DNA of 64,000 nt, from contig JBIOHP010000006.1 of assembly GCA_044449065.1 (NCBI GenBank), positions 124,001 through 188,000 on the forward strand, in the 5' to 3' direction. The notes below the pieces were generated by a model that was not told the origin of the DNA, ran no database searches, and saw nothing but the letters and a program-made list of their open reading frames with translations. This DNA is from JBIOHP01 sp044449065. Its GTDB lineage: Bacteria; Bacteroidota; Ignavibacteria; UBA10030; SZUA-254. The stretch's first letter is position 1. The number at the start of each line of letters is the position of its first letter. The position numbers and the translations under genes were made by a program. Below, piece after piece: positions 1 to 8,054 of the stretch.

Positions 1-144
1 AATATGTCCGTTCGATAGCAGCCCGATCATCAGACGTTCCACCATATATTTTTGTCCGACAATGACCTTGCCGATCTCCATCTGGAGTAAATCAATAAAT
101 GCGCTTTCGCGCTGAATACGTTCATTAAGTGCTTTTATATCCAT
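1..144 (-). CDS. MoxR-family AAA+ ATPase, N-terminal fragment (runs off left edge)
   Basis: Only the first 48 codons lie in the window, read leftwards from the ATG at 142-144; the rest is beyond position 1. The fragment contains GKVIVGQKYMVERLMIGLL around residues 24-42, the conserved helix that precedes the Walker A loop in MoxR-type AAA+ ATPases. In known family members this ATPase acts as a chaperone with a VWA-domain or DUF58 partner, often in envelope or stress functions. The nucleotide-binding motifs themselves are not visible here, so the assignment rests on this N-terminal signature. It is divergently oriented to the secreted-protein gene at 509. Confidence 0.75.
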   Translation of the reverse strand, partial: MDIKALNERIQRESAFIDLLQMEIGKVIVGQKYMVERLMIGLLSNGHI

Positions 145-508
145 TCTATTTCGATCCTTAATAAATGATATAGTGACGAATTAAAACGCGGGCTTGATAT
201 AACCTTTGTCCAACTCTGTATACAATTCTACGATAATTCAACCGATTGGTTTAGAACATTCCGTTCGATAACTATTTGCCCCATGGAAACAATTTTTTGA
301 ATAAAACCATGTTAAATTTAGCAAATTTAAGCAAAAAATCAAAGTTTTCACCTCAAAATCCATGTTAACCCAACAATCAAAATAGGGGTAAATTATGAAA
401 ATTTCTTGACTCCCAGGTTAAATCTTATTAATGAAAGATACTCCTTTTTTGAATTTCGATGCGTATATTATTACTGTAAGATTTATCCAGATCAAAATTT
501 GTTGGGTC
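145..508. other. Divergent intergenic region, no gene seen
   Basis: This AT-rich 364-bp gap separates the MoxR gene (leftward) from the T9SS cargo gene (rightward). A TTGACT at 406-411 sits on the + strand, but the hexamer 17 bp further on (TAATGA, 429-434) is a poor -10. I see no convincing RNA gene or coding sequence. It should hold promoters for both flanking genes. Confidence 0.5.
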
Positions 509-1357
509 ATGAAATCTCTCTTGTTCGTAATGTTGCTTTGTTGCTCGTCAATGGGATATACCCAGGGTACATACCCGCGTGGGGTTGGCAATCGGTGGGA
601 GTATGGCGCTTTCACAGGATCGGGCAAGTTGGCATTCGAATATTCCACTGAAATAACCGGAGATACCATCATGTCTGATGGCGCACAGTACGCTGTCCTG
701 CAGTCTTCGAATGCCGGAGATACGTACCTCCGGCAGGCAGGATATCATGTATATGAATATATTTCTCCCGGCACAGAGTTGATGATCTGCAACTTCGATT
801 TATCCTATCGCTGGGGAGATACCGTTAATATTCAATACCTGCCAAACGATACCCTCATCACCACGGTTAATAATCATCGTGGAGTCGTTTTCGGCAGGTA
901 TGGATGGATCTGGAGCTTCCAGACCTATTCGCCGCGAACAAAATATTATCGTACAATAACAGTCGCTGATTCCATCGGGTGTATTCAGATTGATGAAAGC
1001 GGTCAGCCCACATTCTATCTCAACAGCGCCGTTATAAATGGCAAGAGATACGGGACACCTCTCACCGGCGTTAAGAATTCTTTCCGGCTGCCGCAAACTT
1101 TTACATTGTTCCAAAATTATCCCAACCCGTTCAATCCGGCTACGATGATTCAGTATGATCTTTCGGAGCGGAATTTTGTGAATCTAACTATATGGAATAT
1201 TCTGGGAGAGAAAATACAAACTCTTGTGAACGCGGAAACGAATCCCGGAGATTATACGGTTGCATTTGACGCAAGCCGGTTTCCGAGCGGGACGTACCTC
1301 TATACTTTGAGAGTTGGAGATTTAATAAATCAAAAAAAAATGCTCCTAATTCGATAG
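509..1357 (+). CDS. Secreted protein with T9SS type A C-terminal sorting domain
   Basis: A 282-residue exported protein. I start it at the ATG at 509 because translation from there gives a clean signal peptide (MKSLLFVMLLCCSSMGYTQG); the earlier ATG at 431 would add 26 non-signal-like residues. The middle is a beta-rich domain that I do not recognise. The last 85 or so residues begin FTLFQNYPNPFNPATMIQYD and end GTYLYTLRVGD...KKMLLIR, the classic type A sorting domain that directs proteins through the type IX secretion system. It is therefore likely surface-attached or released, using the SprA machinery encoded at 17.8-25 kb. Its function beyond export is unknown. Confidence 0.85.
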   Translation: MKSLLFVMLLCCSSMGYTQGTYPRGVGNRWEYGAFTGSGKLAFEYSTEITGDTIMSDGAQYAVLQSSNAGDTYLRQAGYHVYEYISPGTELMICNFDLSYRWGDTVNIQYLPNDTLITTVNNHRGVVFGRYGWIWSFQTYSPRTKYYRTITVADSIGCIQIDESGQPTFYLNSAVINGKRYGTPLTGVKNSFRLPQTFTLFQNYPNPFNPATMIQYDLSERNFVNLTIWNILGEKIQTLVNAETNPGDYTVAFDASRFPSGTYLYTLRVGDLINQKKMLLIR

Positions 1358-1395
1358 AACCTTCGCCTCTAAAAGGGTGTTCAGAAACCCAATCC

Positions 1396-1470
1396 GAGTC
1401 ACCCTGAAGTTGGTTCAGGGTCTGAATCTGATTAGATTCCGATCCCGATTTCATCGGGACGGAATGACTC
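1396..1470. repeat. Interspersed palindromic repeat, copy 1
   Basis: This 75-bp element lies between two convergent genes. It is bounded by GAGTC (1396-1400) and GACTC (1466-1470). Inside are two hairpins: ACCCTGAA/TTCAGGGT (1401-1408 with 1414-1421) and TCCCGAT/ATCGGGA (1443-1449 with 1453-1459). A second copy with the same architecture but compensatory base changes lies at 33119-33198. It may also act as a transcription barrier between the T9SS cargo gene and argS. Confidence 0.7.
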
Positions 1471-1527
1471 ATTCCTTTTTGATACTTTCTCAACCCGCTG
1501 CAAAATCGTCTATCGATCATCGTTGTG

Positions 1528-3159
1528 TTACATTTTTTCCGGGGCGGTTATTCCAAGAATTGCAAAACCGTTGGCAAGAACGGTTTTGGTTGCGTTGCAG
1601 AGAGCAAGGCGCGCGGCGGTCAGGCGCTGATCTTCGGTAACAACGCGGCAGTTATGGTAAAATTTATGAAATGATCCTGCGACTTCGTGCAAGTATTCCG
1701 CAAGACGGTGCGGCTCATATGTTGCAGCGCATGATTCAATTGTATCGGGAAAATCGGTAAGCATTTTCATCAAATCGATTTCGTCTTTCTCAACAAGCAA
1801 TTGAATATCGGATTGTTTCGAGAGATCAATTCCCTGGCTTTCCGCAAAACGAATAATGCTTGCGATCCGCGCATGAGCATACTGCAAATACAGCACGGGA
1901 TTTTCTTCCGATTGTTCTTTCGCCAATTTCAGATCGAAATTCAAATGGCTGCCGACCCCGCGCATAAGAAAAAAATAGCGAACCACATCCGCTCCAACTT
2001 CATCGATCAATTCATCCAGCGTGATAAAGTTCGCTTTCCTTGTGGACATTTTTACCACCGCGTCCCCCTGCATGATGGTGACGAATTGATGGATCAACAC
2101 CCTGACGCCGGATGTATCGAACCCAAGCGCCTGTAGTCCCGCAATAACATCGGGATATGTCGCCACGTGATCTGCTCCCAGGATATCGATAATCAATGAA
2201 AATCCCCTCCTGATTTTTTCCCGGTGATACGCAATATCGGGCAAACGGTAGGTCGGCTCGCCGGTGCTTTTCACGATGACTTTATCTTTCTCTCCGCCAA
2301 ACACGGTCGACTTAAACCAAATCGCCCCCTCCTTATCATACGCCAAACCCTTTGCTCGGAATTCTTCGATGACCTCTGTTACTTTTCCCGTTTCATATAA
2401 AGTGTTTTCATTGTAAAAGACGTCATGAATAATGCCGAGTCGGTTTAACGTTTTTTTAATATCGCCGAAAATTTCTCCCTCTGCCTGCGCTTTAAAAATA
2501 CCTTCGGCAGGTTCGTTTCGCAAGGTATCGCCCTTTGCCTCGATCAGGTGACGGGCAATATCTTTAATGTACTCTCCCTGGTAATACTCGTCGGGAAATT
2601 CAATTTGATCGCCAAGTTCTTCCAGGTATCTCAGCCGCACCGAATCGCCCAGGAGTCGCATTTGCCTTCCCGCGTTATTAAAATAATACTCGCGCGTTAC
2701 GTCGTATCCCATCCATTCCAGCAAACGCGCGACCGTATCGCCGTACACCGCGCCGCGCCCATGTCCCACCGTCAGCGGTCCCGTTGGGTTCGCGCTGACA
2801 AATTCTACCTGCGTTTTTTGTTGGTTTCCTTTTTCATGGCGTCCAAAGGTTTTGCCTTTTTTAAGAATCTCAAGCAATTCTTCCTGATAAAACACCGGCG
2901 TGAATCGAAAATTGATGAATCCCGGTCCCGCGATCTCCATCGACGCAATAAACCGCTTGTCAATCTCTACTTTGGCTACGATTTGCTCTGCGAGTTTTCT
3001 GGGAGAGATTCCCGCCTTCTTCGCCGCCACCATGGCGACATTTGTCGTCAGATCGCCATGTTCTTGCTGGCGGGGTTTTTCAAACGTAGGAATAGTACCA
3101 TCCTGCACATCAAGAATTTTGAGACATGCGGTAATTTTTTCTCTCAGATAGGATTTCAT
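1528..3159 (-). CDS. argS: Arginyl-tRNA synthetase
   Basis: A 543-residue class I synthetase that charges tRNA-Arg with arginine in the cytoplasm. The N-terminal Add-1 domain (HGDLTTNVAM) is followed by the catalytic core with NPTGPLTVGHGRGAVYGD, the ArgRS version of the HIGH box, here TVGH instead of HVGH. The KMSTR loop and a C-terminal anticodon-binding helical domain ending near ILGIT complete it. Length is normal for the family. The start is the ATG at 3157-3159, which overlaps the rsfS stop by one base (TGATG), so the two are probably translationally coupled; a GTG one codon earlier is less likely. It is last in a LytR_C-rsfS-argS operon. Confidence 0.97.
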   Translation of the reverse strand: MKSYLREKITACLKILDVQDGTIPTFEKPRQQEHGDLTTNVAMVAAKKAGISPRKLAEQIVAKVEIDKRFIASMEIAGPGFINFRFTPVFYQEELLEILKKGKTFGRHEKGNQQKTQVEFVSANPTGPLTVGHGRGAVYGDTVARLLEWMGYDVTREYYFNNAGRQMRLLGDSVRLRYLEELGDQIEFPDEYYQGEYIKDIARHLIEAKGDTLRNEPAEGIFKAQAEGEIFGDIKKTLNRLGIIHDVFYNENTLYETGKVTEVIEEFRAKGLAYDKEGAIWFKSTVFGGEKDKVIVKSTGEPTYRLPDIAYHREKIRRGFSLIIDILGADHVATYPDVIAGLQALGFDTSGVRVLIHQFVTIMQGDAVVKMSTRKANFITLDELIDEVGADVVRYFFLMRGVGSHLNFDLKLAKEQSEENPVLYLQYAHARIASIIRFAESQGIDLSKQSDIQLLVEKDEIDLMKMLTDFPDTIESCAATYEPHRLAEYLHEVAGSFHKFYHNCRVVTEDQRLTAARLALCNATKTVLANGFAILGITAPEKM

Positions 3160-3566
3160 CACGCTCTCTTGCGGCCTGAAACTTTCTTTGCCTTTTTTGT
3201 TTTCTTCACCTCGTCCGCCTCGTCGCTAATCGCTTCAATCTTGGCGTCTCCCCAGAGTTTTTCTATGCCGTAATACTTTCGAATTTCCTTATGGAAAATA
3301 TGAACAACGATATCGATATAATCGAGCAACACCCACTGGCGCTGCGATAATCCTTCCGCATGCCAGGTTCTGACGCCGAGTTGGTCGGTTCCTTCAGTAA
3401 CCGCGTCGGCTATCGCCTTCACCTGGATATCGGAATCGGCGGAGCAGACAATGAAAAAATCCGTCATGTCCGATACCTTGCGGAGATCCATGAGAACGAC
3501 ATTGTGGGCTTTTTTGTCTAGCGTGAATTGAGCAATTTTTTTAGCAAGAGTTTTGGTTCTCACCAT
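3159..3566 (-). CDS. rsfS: Ribosomal silencing factor RsfS
   Basis: A 135-residue RsfS/Iojap protein. In known bacteria it binds ribosomal protein uL14 and blocks subunit joining when nutrients are scarce. Recognised from the core DLRKVSDMTDFFIVCSA (25-41), SDIQVKAIADAV, and the WVLLDYIDIVVHIF...YYGIEKLWGDA block (about 78-107). A Lys/Arg-rich tail (KKTKKAKKVSGRKRA) extends past the usual end. It starts with ATG at 3566, nine bases after the upstream LytR_C gene, and overlaps argS by one base, so all three are likely co-transcribed. Confidence 0.95.
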   Translation of the reverse strand: MVRTKTLAKKIAQFTLDKKAHNVVLMDLRKVSDMTDFFIVCSADSDIQVKAIADAVTEGTDQLGVRTWHAEGLSQRQWVLLDYIDIVVHIFHKEIRKYYGIEKLWGDAKIEAISDEADEVKKTKKAKKVSGRKRA

Positions 3567-3575
3567 CGATCCTTT

Positions 3576-4088
3576 CTAACGGGACATTTTTAAATCCGTA
3601 TAATCTTTGCCGATGATAACGGAGACATCGACATAATAATCGGGATTGATCTGTTGAATAATATTTTTGTCGTCGATTCCGAGCGCCCTGGCTACCTGTT
3701 TGGCGGTTTCCAGGTTGCCCACGCGGTCGACGACCATCGTTTGATTGACGTGAAAAGTTTTATAGTTCTTCATCTCGACGACGTCGAAACCGCTGCCGCG
3801 GAGATACGTCGTGATTTTACTGCCGATGCCCTTCGCTCCGCAACCGTTTAAGACGTCAAGTTGAACTACGCGCAATGGTTTTTTCGGTTGTTGTTCCGAT
3901 TTAACGGGAACAACCGGAACGGGAGCAGCAGGTTCGTCCGGGTGAATAAAGTATTTATAGGAAAAAATACCGGTAACCATCAGGAGAAGAAAAATCAATC
4001 CATTCAGGGTCCACAAAAGTTTTCCCCTGGACGCAGCGGTTTTGGATGCTTGGACGGGTTCGGGAGATGAATTACGTGAAGTTGGCAA
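3576..4088 (-). CDS. LytR C-terminal domain membrane protein
   Basis: A 170-residue protein with a short Ser/Pro-rich cytoplasmic N-terminus, one membrane helix (about residues 24-44, LLWTLNGLIFLLLMVTGIF), a proline-rich linker, then a LytR_C domain (about 73-168) recognised by VVQLDVLNGCGAKGIGSKI and VDRVGNLETAKQVARALGI. The domain is found alone or on LCP cell-wall ligases; alone its role is not established. The reading frame opens after a stop at 4104-4106 and has no ATG before the membrane helix, so a TTG start at 4088 is the best choice. It leads the operon with rsfS and argS. Confidence 0.8.
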   Translation of the reverse strand: MPTSRNSSPEPVQASKTAASRGKLLWTLNGLIFLLLMVTGIFSYKYFIHPDEPAAPVPVVPVKSEQQPKKPLRVVQLDVLNGCGAKGIGSKITTYLRGSGFDVVEMKNYKTFHVNQTMVVDRVGNLETAKQVARALGIDDKNIIQQINPDYYVDVSVIIGKDYTDLKMSR

Positions 4089-4105
4089 GCGGTATCTTAT
4101 CGTTC

Positions 4106-4141
4106 AAAAAAAAGAGTTAGTCTCATGATATTGACTAACTC
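4106..4141 (-). terminator. Rho-independent terminator of the small secreted protein gene
   Basis: A perfect 9-bp inverted repeat, GAGTTAGTC (4114-4122) with GACTAACTC (4133-4141), has a 10-base loop. On the minus strand it is followed by eight T residues (plus-strand A run 4106-4113). It lies 46 bp past the stop of the gene at 4187-4678 and just ahead of the LytR_C gene. Confidence 0.88.
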
Positions 4142-4186
4142 ATAAACAATCGTAATCCAACCACAGAAAGAATATTTATTAATCGG

Positions 4187-4678
4187 TTAATGGTCTCCCG
4201 GAAAATACGGCGATCGGTAATACCCAAATGGATCCGACATCAACCATTGCGAGTATGGCAATTGCTGGTACCGGAATTGAAAAAACATGTTATTGTTCAG
4301 GCGGTAGTTCAACTCGGCGTTGCTGATATAGAGTTTATTGAGATTCGATTGTAAATTTGATCCGTAATTTCCGAACGGGGAACCTTGTAGCGTGAAATCC
4401 ATCCGGATATTGAGCGGATCGGAAATTTGATAATTCATGCTGTTCGTGTACGATGCTAATGAAAGTCCGGAGCCGCCGCCGGTAAAATATCCCATCGAAA
4501 CGTTTTGCCGCATCGAAAAACGATTCATGTCCAACAATCCGAGGAAATTTGATGCGGAGAGAGGTCGGAGCATCGAAGAAGCCGCGTTTTGTTGCTCATC
4601 TACCTGGCTCTTTAGCTGCGCGGAACCAGTTACACTCACGATCAAGATTAAAATCAGCAAAATTGATGCGAATTTCAT
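4187..4678 (-). CDS. Small secreted or outer-membrane protein of unknown function
   Basis: A 163-residue protein with a signal peptide (MKFASILLILILIVSVTGSAQ). The mature part is rich in Asn, Gln, Ser, Tyr and Met and has alternating segments such as NYQISDPLNIRMDFTLQGSP and NAELNYRLNNNMFFQFRYQQ, which look like a few outer-membrane or surface beta strands. I do not recognise a family. The start at 4678 is fixed by a consensus promoter at 4704-4732 whose predicted start site (about 4697) lies just upstream, and by AAAGG 8 bases before the ATG; longer versions would begin inside or beyond the promoter. With its own promoter and terminator it forms a single-gene unit, probably well expressed. 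Confidence 0.75.
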   Translation of the reverse strand: MKFASILLILILIVSVTGSAQLKSQVDEQQNAASSMLRPLSASNFLGLLDMNRFSMRQNVSMGYFTGGGSGLSLASYTNSMNYQISDPLNIRMDFTLQGSPFGNYGSNLQSNLNKLYISNAELNYRLNNNMFFQFRYQQLPYSQWLMSDPFGYYRSPYFPGDH

Positions 4679-4703
4679 AACAATACCTTTAACCATCACA
4701 TCT

Positions 4704-4732
4704 ATTATAAATAAAAAGCCATTTATTGTCAA
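4704..4732 (-). promoter_or_regulatory. Perfect-consensus sigma-70-type promoter
   Basis: Read on the minus strand: TTGACA (plus positions 4727-4732), exactly 17 bp, then TATAAT (plus 4704-4709). Both boxes match the consensus at every base. It drives the small secreted protein gene starting at 4678, leaving a leader of roughly 19 bases. Confidence 0.85.
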
Positions 4733-4737
4733 TCTTT

Positions 4738-5511
4738 TCACGCGTTCTTTGAAGCTAAGAACACCGTCTGTGCAGTTTCAAGCTGTTCCAGGGTATTGAT
4801 CCCCATAACTTCAATAGGATCAACAACTTTGACGGCAGAAACACGCCAGGCGTTTTTCCAAAAATTTTCAAAAACATCAGTGAGATAATACTCACCCTGA
4901 ACATTATTCGGTCTTAACAGCCGTAGAGAATCGAACAATTTCTCCTTATTAAACAAGTATATACCTGAATTAATTTCCTGTATTTTCAATTCTTTAGGAG
5001 AGGCGTCTTTATGTTCTACAATTTTCATCACGCTCGAATCGGCGTTTCTCACTATCCTGCCATACCCCGATGGGTCGGTCATATCGGCGGTAAGAATGGT
5101 CGCGTATGCTTCCGTAGTGCGGTGATAACCGATAAGCGCGTTCATGGTTTTTAACGAAAGAAGCGGAACATCCCCGGAGAGCACCAGGACATCGCCCGAA
5201 TAATCCTTCAGCGTGGTTTCGGTTTGACGCACTGCATGACCCGTTCCGAGTTGTTCATCTTGTTCAACAAATTCCACTTTCGGATAGAGAGCAGTGATAT
5301 GCTCTTTGACTGCTTCTTTCTTCCAGCCGATGATAAGGAGTGTTCGATCGGCGAGTATTTTGGTCGTTAGATCGATGACGTAATCCACCATGGGTTTCCC
5401 GGCAAGAGGATACATCACCTTTGTCATTTCCGGATTTTTCATGCGCGTTCCTTTTCCAGCCGCAAGAATTATCACAGCCAACGTTTGCCGGGGAGTCTGT
5501 TTTGTTGCCAT
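4738..5511 (-). CDS. GlmU-like nucleotidyltransferase (uridyltransferase domain only)
   Basis: A 257-residue sugar-phosphate nucleotidyltransferase. LAVIILAAGKGTRMKNPEM and TKVMYPLAGKPMVDYVI (11-43) are the GlmU-type NTP-binding signature, and EQDEQLGTGHAV and LVLSGDVPLL continue it. Full GlmU makes UDP-N-acetylglucosamine from glucosamine-1-phosphate with two domains; here the C-terminal left-handed beta-helix acetyltransferase is absent and the protein ends after the Rossmann-like part. It likely makes UDP-GlcNAc or a related nucleotide sugar, but the exact substrate cannot be read off. Its ATG lies 3 bases past the panC stop, so the two are co-transcribed. Confidence 0.85.
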   Translation of the reverse strand: MATKQTPRQTLAVIILAAGKGTRMKNPEMTKVMYPLAGKPMVDYVIDLTTKILADRTLLIIGWKKEAVKEHITALYPKVEFVEQDEQLGTGHAVRQTETTLKDYSGDVLVLSGDVPLLSLKTMNALIGYHRTTEAYATILTADMTDPSGYGRIVRNADSSVMKIVEHKDASPKELKIQEINSGIYLFNKEKLFDSLRLLRPNNVQGEYYLTDVFENFWKNAWRVSAVKVVDPIEVMGINTLEQLETAQTVFLASKNA

Positions 5512-5514
5512 ACG

Positions 5515-6369
5515 TTAGGAAATATTTATAAGAATATTATCAATCAATCGGGTTTTGCCTATCCTTACTGCCATGGATATCAACACGCTGCCTTTTGATT
5601 GTATGTGTGGAATTTCGTGAAGCGTTTGCGGATCGGTGATGGCAATATAATCGATCACCGCCGATCTCGCACCGAGAATCATGGATTGCATCTCCTTGAT
5701 AATGGCGTCCGATCTCCGTTCACCGGCTTTAATCATGGTCTCTGCATGCTTCAATGATCGATTTAAAACAACACTTTCATCTCGTTCAACGGGCGAGAGG
5801 TATACATTCCGGGAGCTCATCGCCAGTCCGTCATCTTCGCGGATAATCGGCGCGATGACTATTTCAACGGGAAAATTTAAATCTTTCACCATTCTCCGGA
5901 TGACGACCGCTTGCTGAGCGTCTTTTTGTCCGAAGACCGCAACGTGAGGTTGAGTAATGTTGAGCAGCTTAGCCACTACCGTTGCCACGCCTTTAAAATG
6001 CGTGGGACGAAATTTCCCTTCCAGCACGGTTGTCAATTCTTCGACATTGACGTACGTGAAATAATCTTTCGGATACATTTCTTCCATCGCAGGGATGAAG
6101 AGATAATCTGCGCCGGCTGCCTCGGCAGATTTTGTATCCCGCTCGATATCCCGCGGATATTTTGTGAAATCTTCATTGGGACCAAATTGAGCGGGATTGA
6201 CAAATATTGTCATTATAATTATATCCGCTCTATGTTTAACGATTTCCACAAGACTGAGATGCCCCGCATGGAGATACCCCATAGTAGGAACGACCGCAAT
6301 TGTTTTGCCGTTTTTCCGGAGATCTTCTGCGATCTCCTGCATCTTTTTAATTGTGCTGATTATTTTCAT
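5515..6369 (-). CDS. panC: Pantothenate synthetase
   Basis: A 284-residue enzyme that joins pantoate and beta-alanine with ATP to form pantothenate, the coenzyme A precursor. The motifs are VVPTMGYLHAGHLSLVE (26-42, containing the HIGH-like HAGH), FVNPAQFGPNEDFTKYPRD, the VFGQKDAQQ loop, and the KMSKS-like AMSSRNVYLS. Length is typical. Its ATG overlaps the stop of the upstream outer-membrane protein gene (ATGA), so a coenzyme A gene is embedded in an envelope operon. The tail DPQTLHEI and ISMAVRIGKTRLIDN matches the family end. Confidence 0.97.
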   Translation of the reverse strand: MKIISTIKKMQEIAEDLRKNGKTIAVVPTMGYLHAGHLSLVEIVKHRADIIIMTIFVNPAQFGPNEDFTKYPRDIERDTKSAEAAGADYLFIPAMEEMYPKDYFTYVNVEELTTVLEGKFRPTHFKGVATVVAKLLNITQPHVAVFGQKDAQQAVVIRRMVKDLNFPVEIVIAPIIREDDGLAMSSRNVYLSPVERDESVVLNRSLKHAETMIKAGERRSDAIIKEMQSMILGARSAVIDYIAITDPQTLHEIPHIQSKGSVLISMAVRIGKTRLIDNILINIS

Positions 6370-8054
6370 TGAATCTTATATTTTAACCCAATTGATAAAT
6401 CGATTCCGGGCGCGGGATACCCGTCCCATAAATAATACGAGGTATTTAGAATATTTGCAATGTCCAGGGATAAAACGGCGTTCGGGATGACCGTTGTTGA
6501 TACTCCCGTACCGAACAACAGCGTGCTCGTGAGTTGTTTCGCTCCATTTAAATCGATATTGCGGGGGCTGGTATAATCGCCGGAGAAATATATCTTGACC
6601 GGTAATGTGAGTCCGAATTCGCCTGTGCCATGAAGAGTAACCAGCGGCGTCATGGGAAATTGTGTGTCGCCGTCTTTGGGCACAGCACGGTTGATCTTAC
6701 CGGAATATTTTAACGTCATCAACTTGAACGGTAAAAGCGATCCTTTAAATTCAACGATCGATTCGACCGCATCAAGATACGCAATCGTCATTCTTCCGTG
6801 GTCGGAGAGAGTCACCGGACGGTTTGAACTCTGCTTCAACGATCCCTGGACTTCGAAGACCATATACGGTTCGTTAAACCAAAACGAAGCGCCGATATTA
6901 ACCGGCGTACGGATTGGACGCAAAACTAATTCCCGGTCAAGATAGGGATTATCAAGAGTTAACTGAGCATAACTTTGCAATTGAAGTTCGGGTTTCCACC
7001 ACACGGTAAATTCCCGTGCGGCGTCGATATCCCAGTTCATGACCGCCGAGGGCATGAGGATTGTTTTACTTCCGCCGTCGCTCGCAGTGCCATATCCATA
7101 ATAACCCCCTGCTTGCAGGAACCACCGGTCTAAAACCTGCCATCGTAGTCCTGAAAACCAATTAAGCGACGTCGGCGATTGTGTGGGATGTTGATAATTG
7201 AGAGAGCTGCTCGCATATTCCAGATCTGTCACAAAACGGAATCGACCAAAATCGGTTGCGAGAGTTGTTTGGATTTTTGGCGAGATTAACGATACCTGAG
7301 AATCAGGCAGCGAGGTTCTGGCGTCGTTTATATTCCAGTTGTTGACCGACAGATTAAAATCGAGCACTGTTCCCTGCCTGTTGACCGATCCAAAACCGCC
7401 GGTGAGAAATGAATTTTGCCGTACGCGGTTCGATTCCACCCCGTCGATCCCGAAATAGTTATATTGCTCACCAAAAAATTTCGACGCCACGAAGAACCGC
7501 AGCGTTTTAAGAAAATCATTATCGGTGGGGAGCAATGTCCGGATATCAAATTCGCCGTGAACATTATTTGCGGAGGCGTTCATTGTTGGAGGATGAGCGG
7601 CGAAAAAATTATCAATCGACCTTCCTCCGGTTGCAAGAAATCCGCCGGAGCCATAAAAATCCCATTGCTCGGATTTATAATTTACATACCCGTTCCCGCC
7701 CGCAGTCGAAAAACTTCCCAACGAACCATCGACGGCAACTCTCCACACGTTTATCCGCTCTTCATATTTATTGTATTGTCCCACCGGCAACGGTAGTATG
7801 GGCCGCGTGAGCAGGATCGAAGAATCCGGCGGCGGGGCTTCATACACGTCCACATCGAAAATTTCGCCTTTGCGGGCAAAGGGCAGCGTGATCGCTTTTT
7901 TACCGACAATCGTGATTTCAGGAATCTCAAGTTTCGGCATCTCGCCCTGTATTTTGGATGTATCCAGCGCCGCTGGCGGAGCAACAACCTGGGCGGTTGC
8001 AAATAAAGGAAGAACAAGGAAGCTCAATAGTATCAATATTCTCATGTTCCTCAT
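6366..8054 (-). CDS. Outer-membrane beta-barrel protein, TonB-receptor-like without a plug
   Basis: A 562-residue protein with a signal peptide (RILILLSFLVLPLFATAQ). A short segment PEITIVGKKAITLPFARKG (45-63) resembles the entry of TonB-dependent receptors, but no plug domain follows; the rest is alternating amphipathic strands rich in Tyr, Trp and Phe, ending SIGLKYKIQ. I read it as a barrel of about 16-22 strands. It overlaps the preceding TPR gene and the following panC by 4 bases each (ATGA), so it should be made in step with the TPR protein. Ligand and function are unknown; a role as barrel partner of the periplasmic TPR protein is my inference. Confidence 0.7.
   Translation of the reverse strand: MRNMRILILLSFLVLPLFATAQVVAPPAALDTSKIQGEMPKLEIPEITIVGKKAITLPFARKGEIFDVDVYEAPPPDSSILLTRPILPLPVGQYNKYEERINVWRVAVDGSLGSFSTAGGNGYVNYKSEQWDFYGSGGFLATGGRSIDNFFAAHPPTMNASANNVHGEFDIRTLLPTDNDFLKTLRFFVASKFFGEQYNYFGIDGVESNRVRQNSFLTGGFGSVNRQGTVLDFNLSVNNWNINDARTSLPDSQVSLISPKIQTTLATDFGRFRFVTDLEYASSSLNYQHPTQSPTSLNWFSGLRWQVLDRWFLQAGGYYGYGTASDGGSKTILMPSAVMNWDIDAAREFTVWWKPELQLQSYAQLTLDNPYLDRELVLRPIRTPVNIGASFWFNEPYMVFEVQGSLKQSSNRPVTLSDHGRMTIAYLDAVESIVEFKGSLLPFKLMTLKYSGKINRAVPKDGDTQFPMTPLVTLHGTGEFGLTLPVKIYFSGDYTSPRNIDLNGAKQLTSTLLFGTGVSTTVIPNAVLSLDIANILNTSYYLWDGYPAPGIDLSIGLKYKIQ

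Noticed and set aside
431..508. Earlier ATG of the T9SS cargo gene
   Set aside because: The added 26 residues are not signal-like and push the signal peptide inward; ATG 509 gives a normal export signal.
4679..4741. GTG start at 4741 for the small secreted protein
   Set aside because: It lies upstream of the gene's own consensus promoter at 4704-4732, so it could not be on that transcript.
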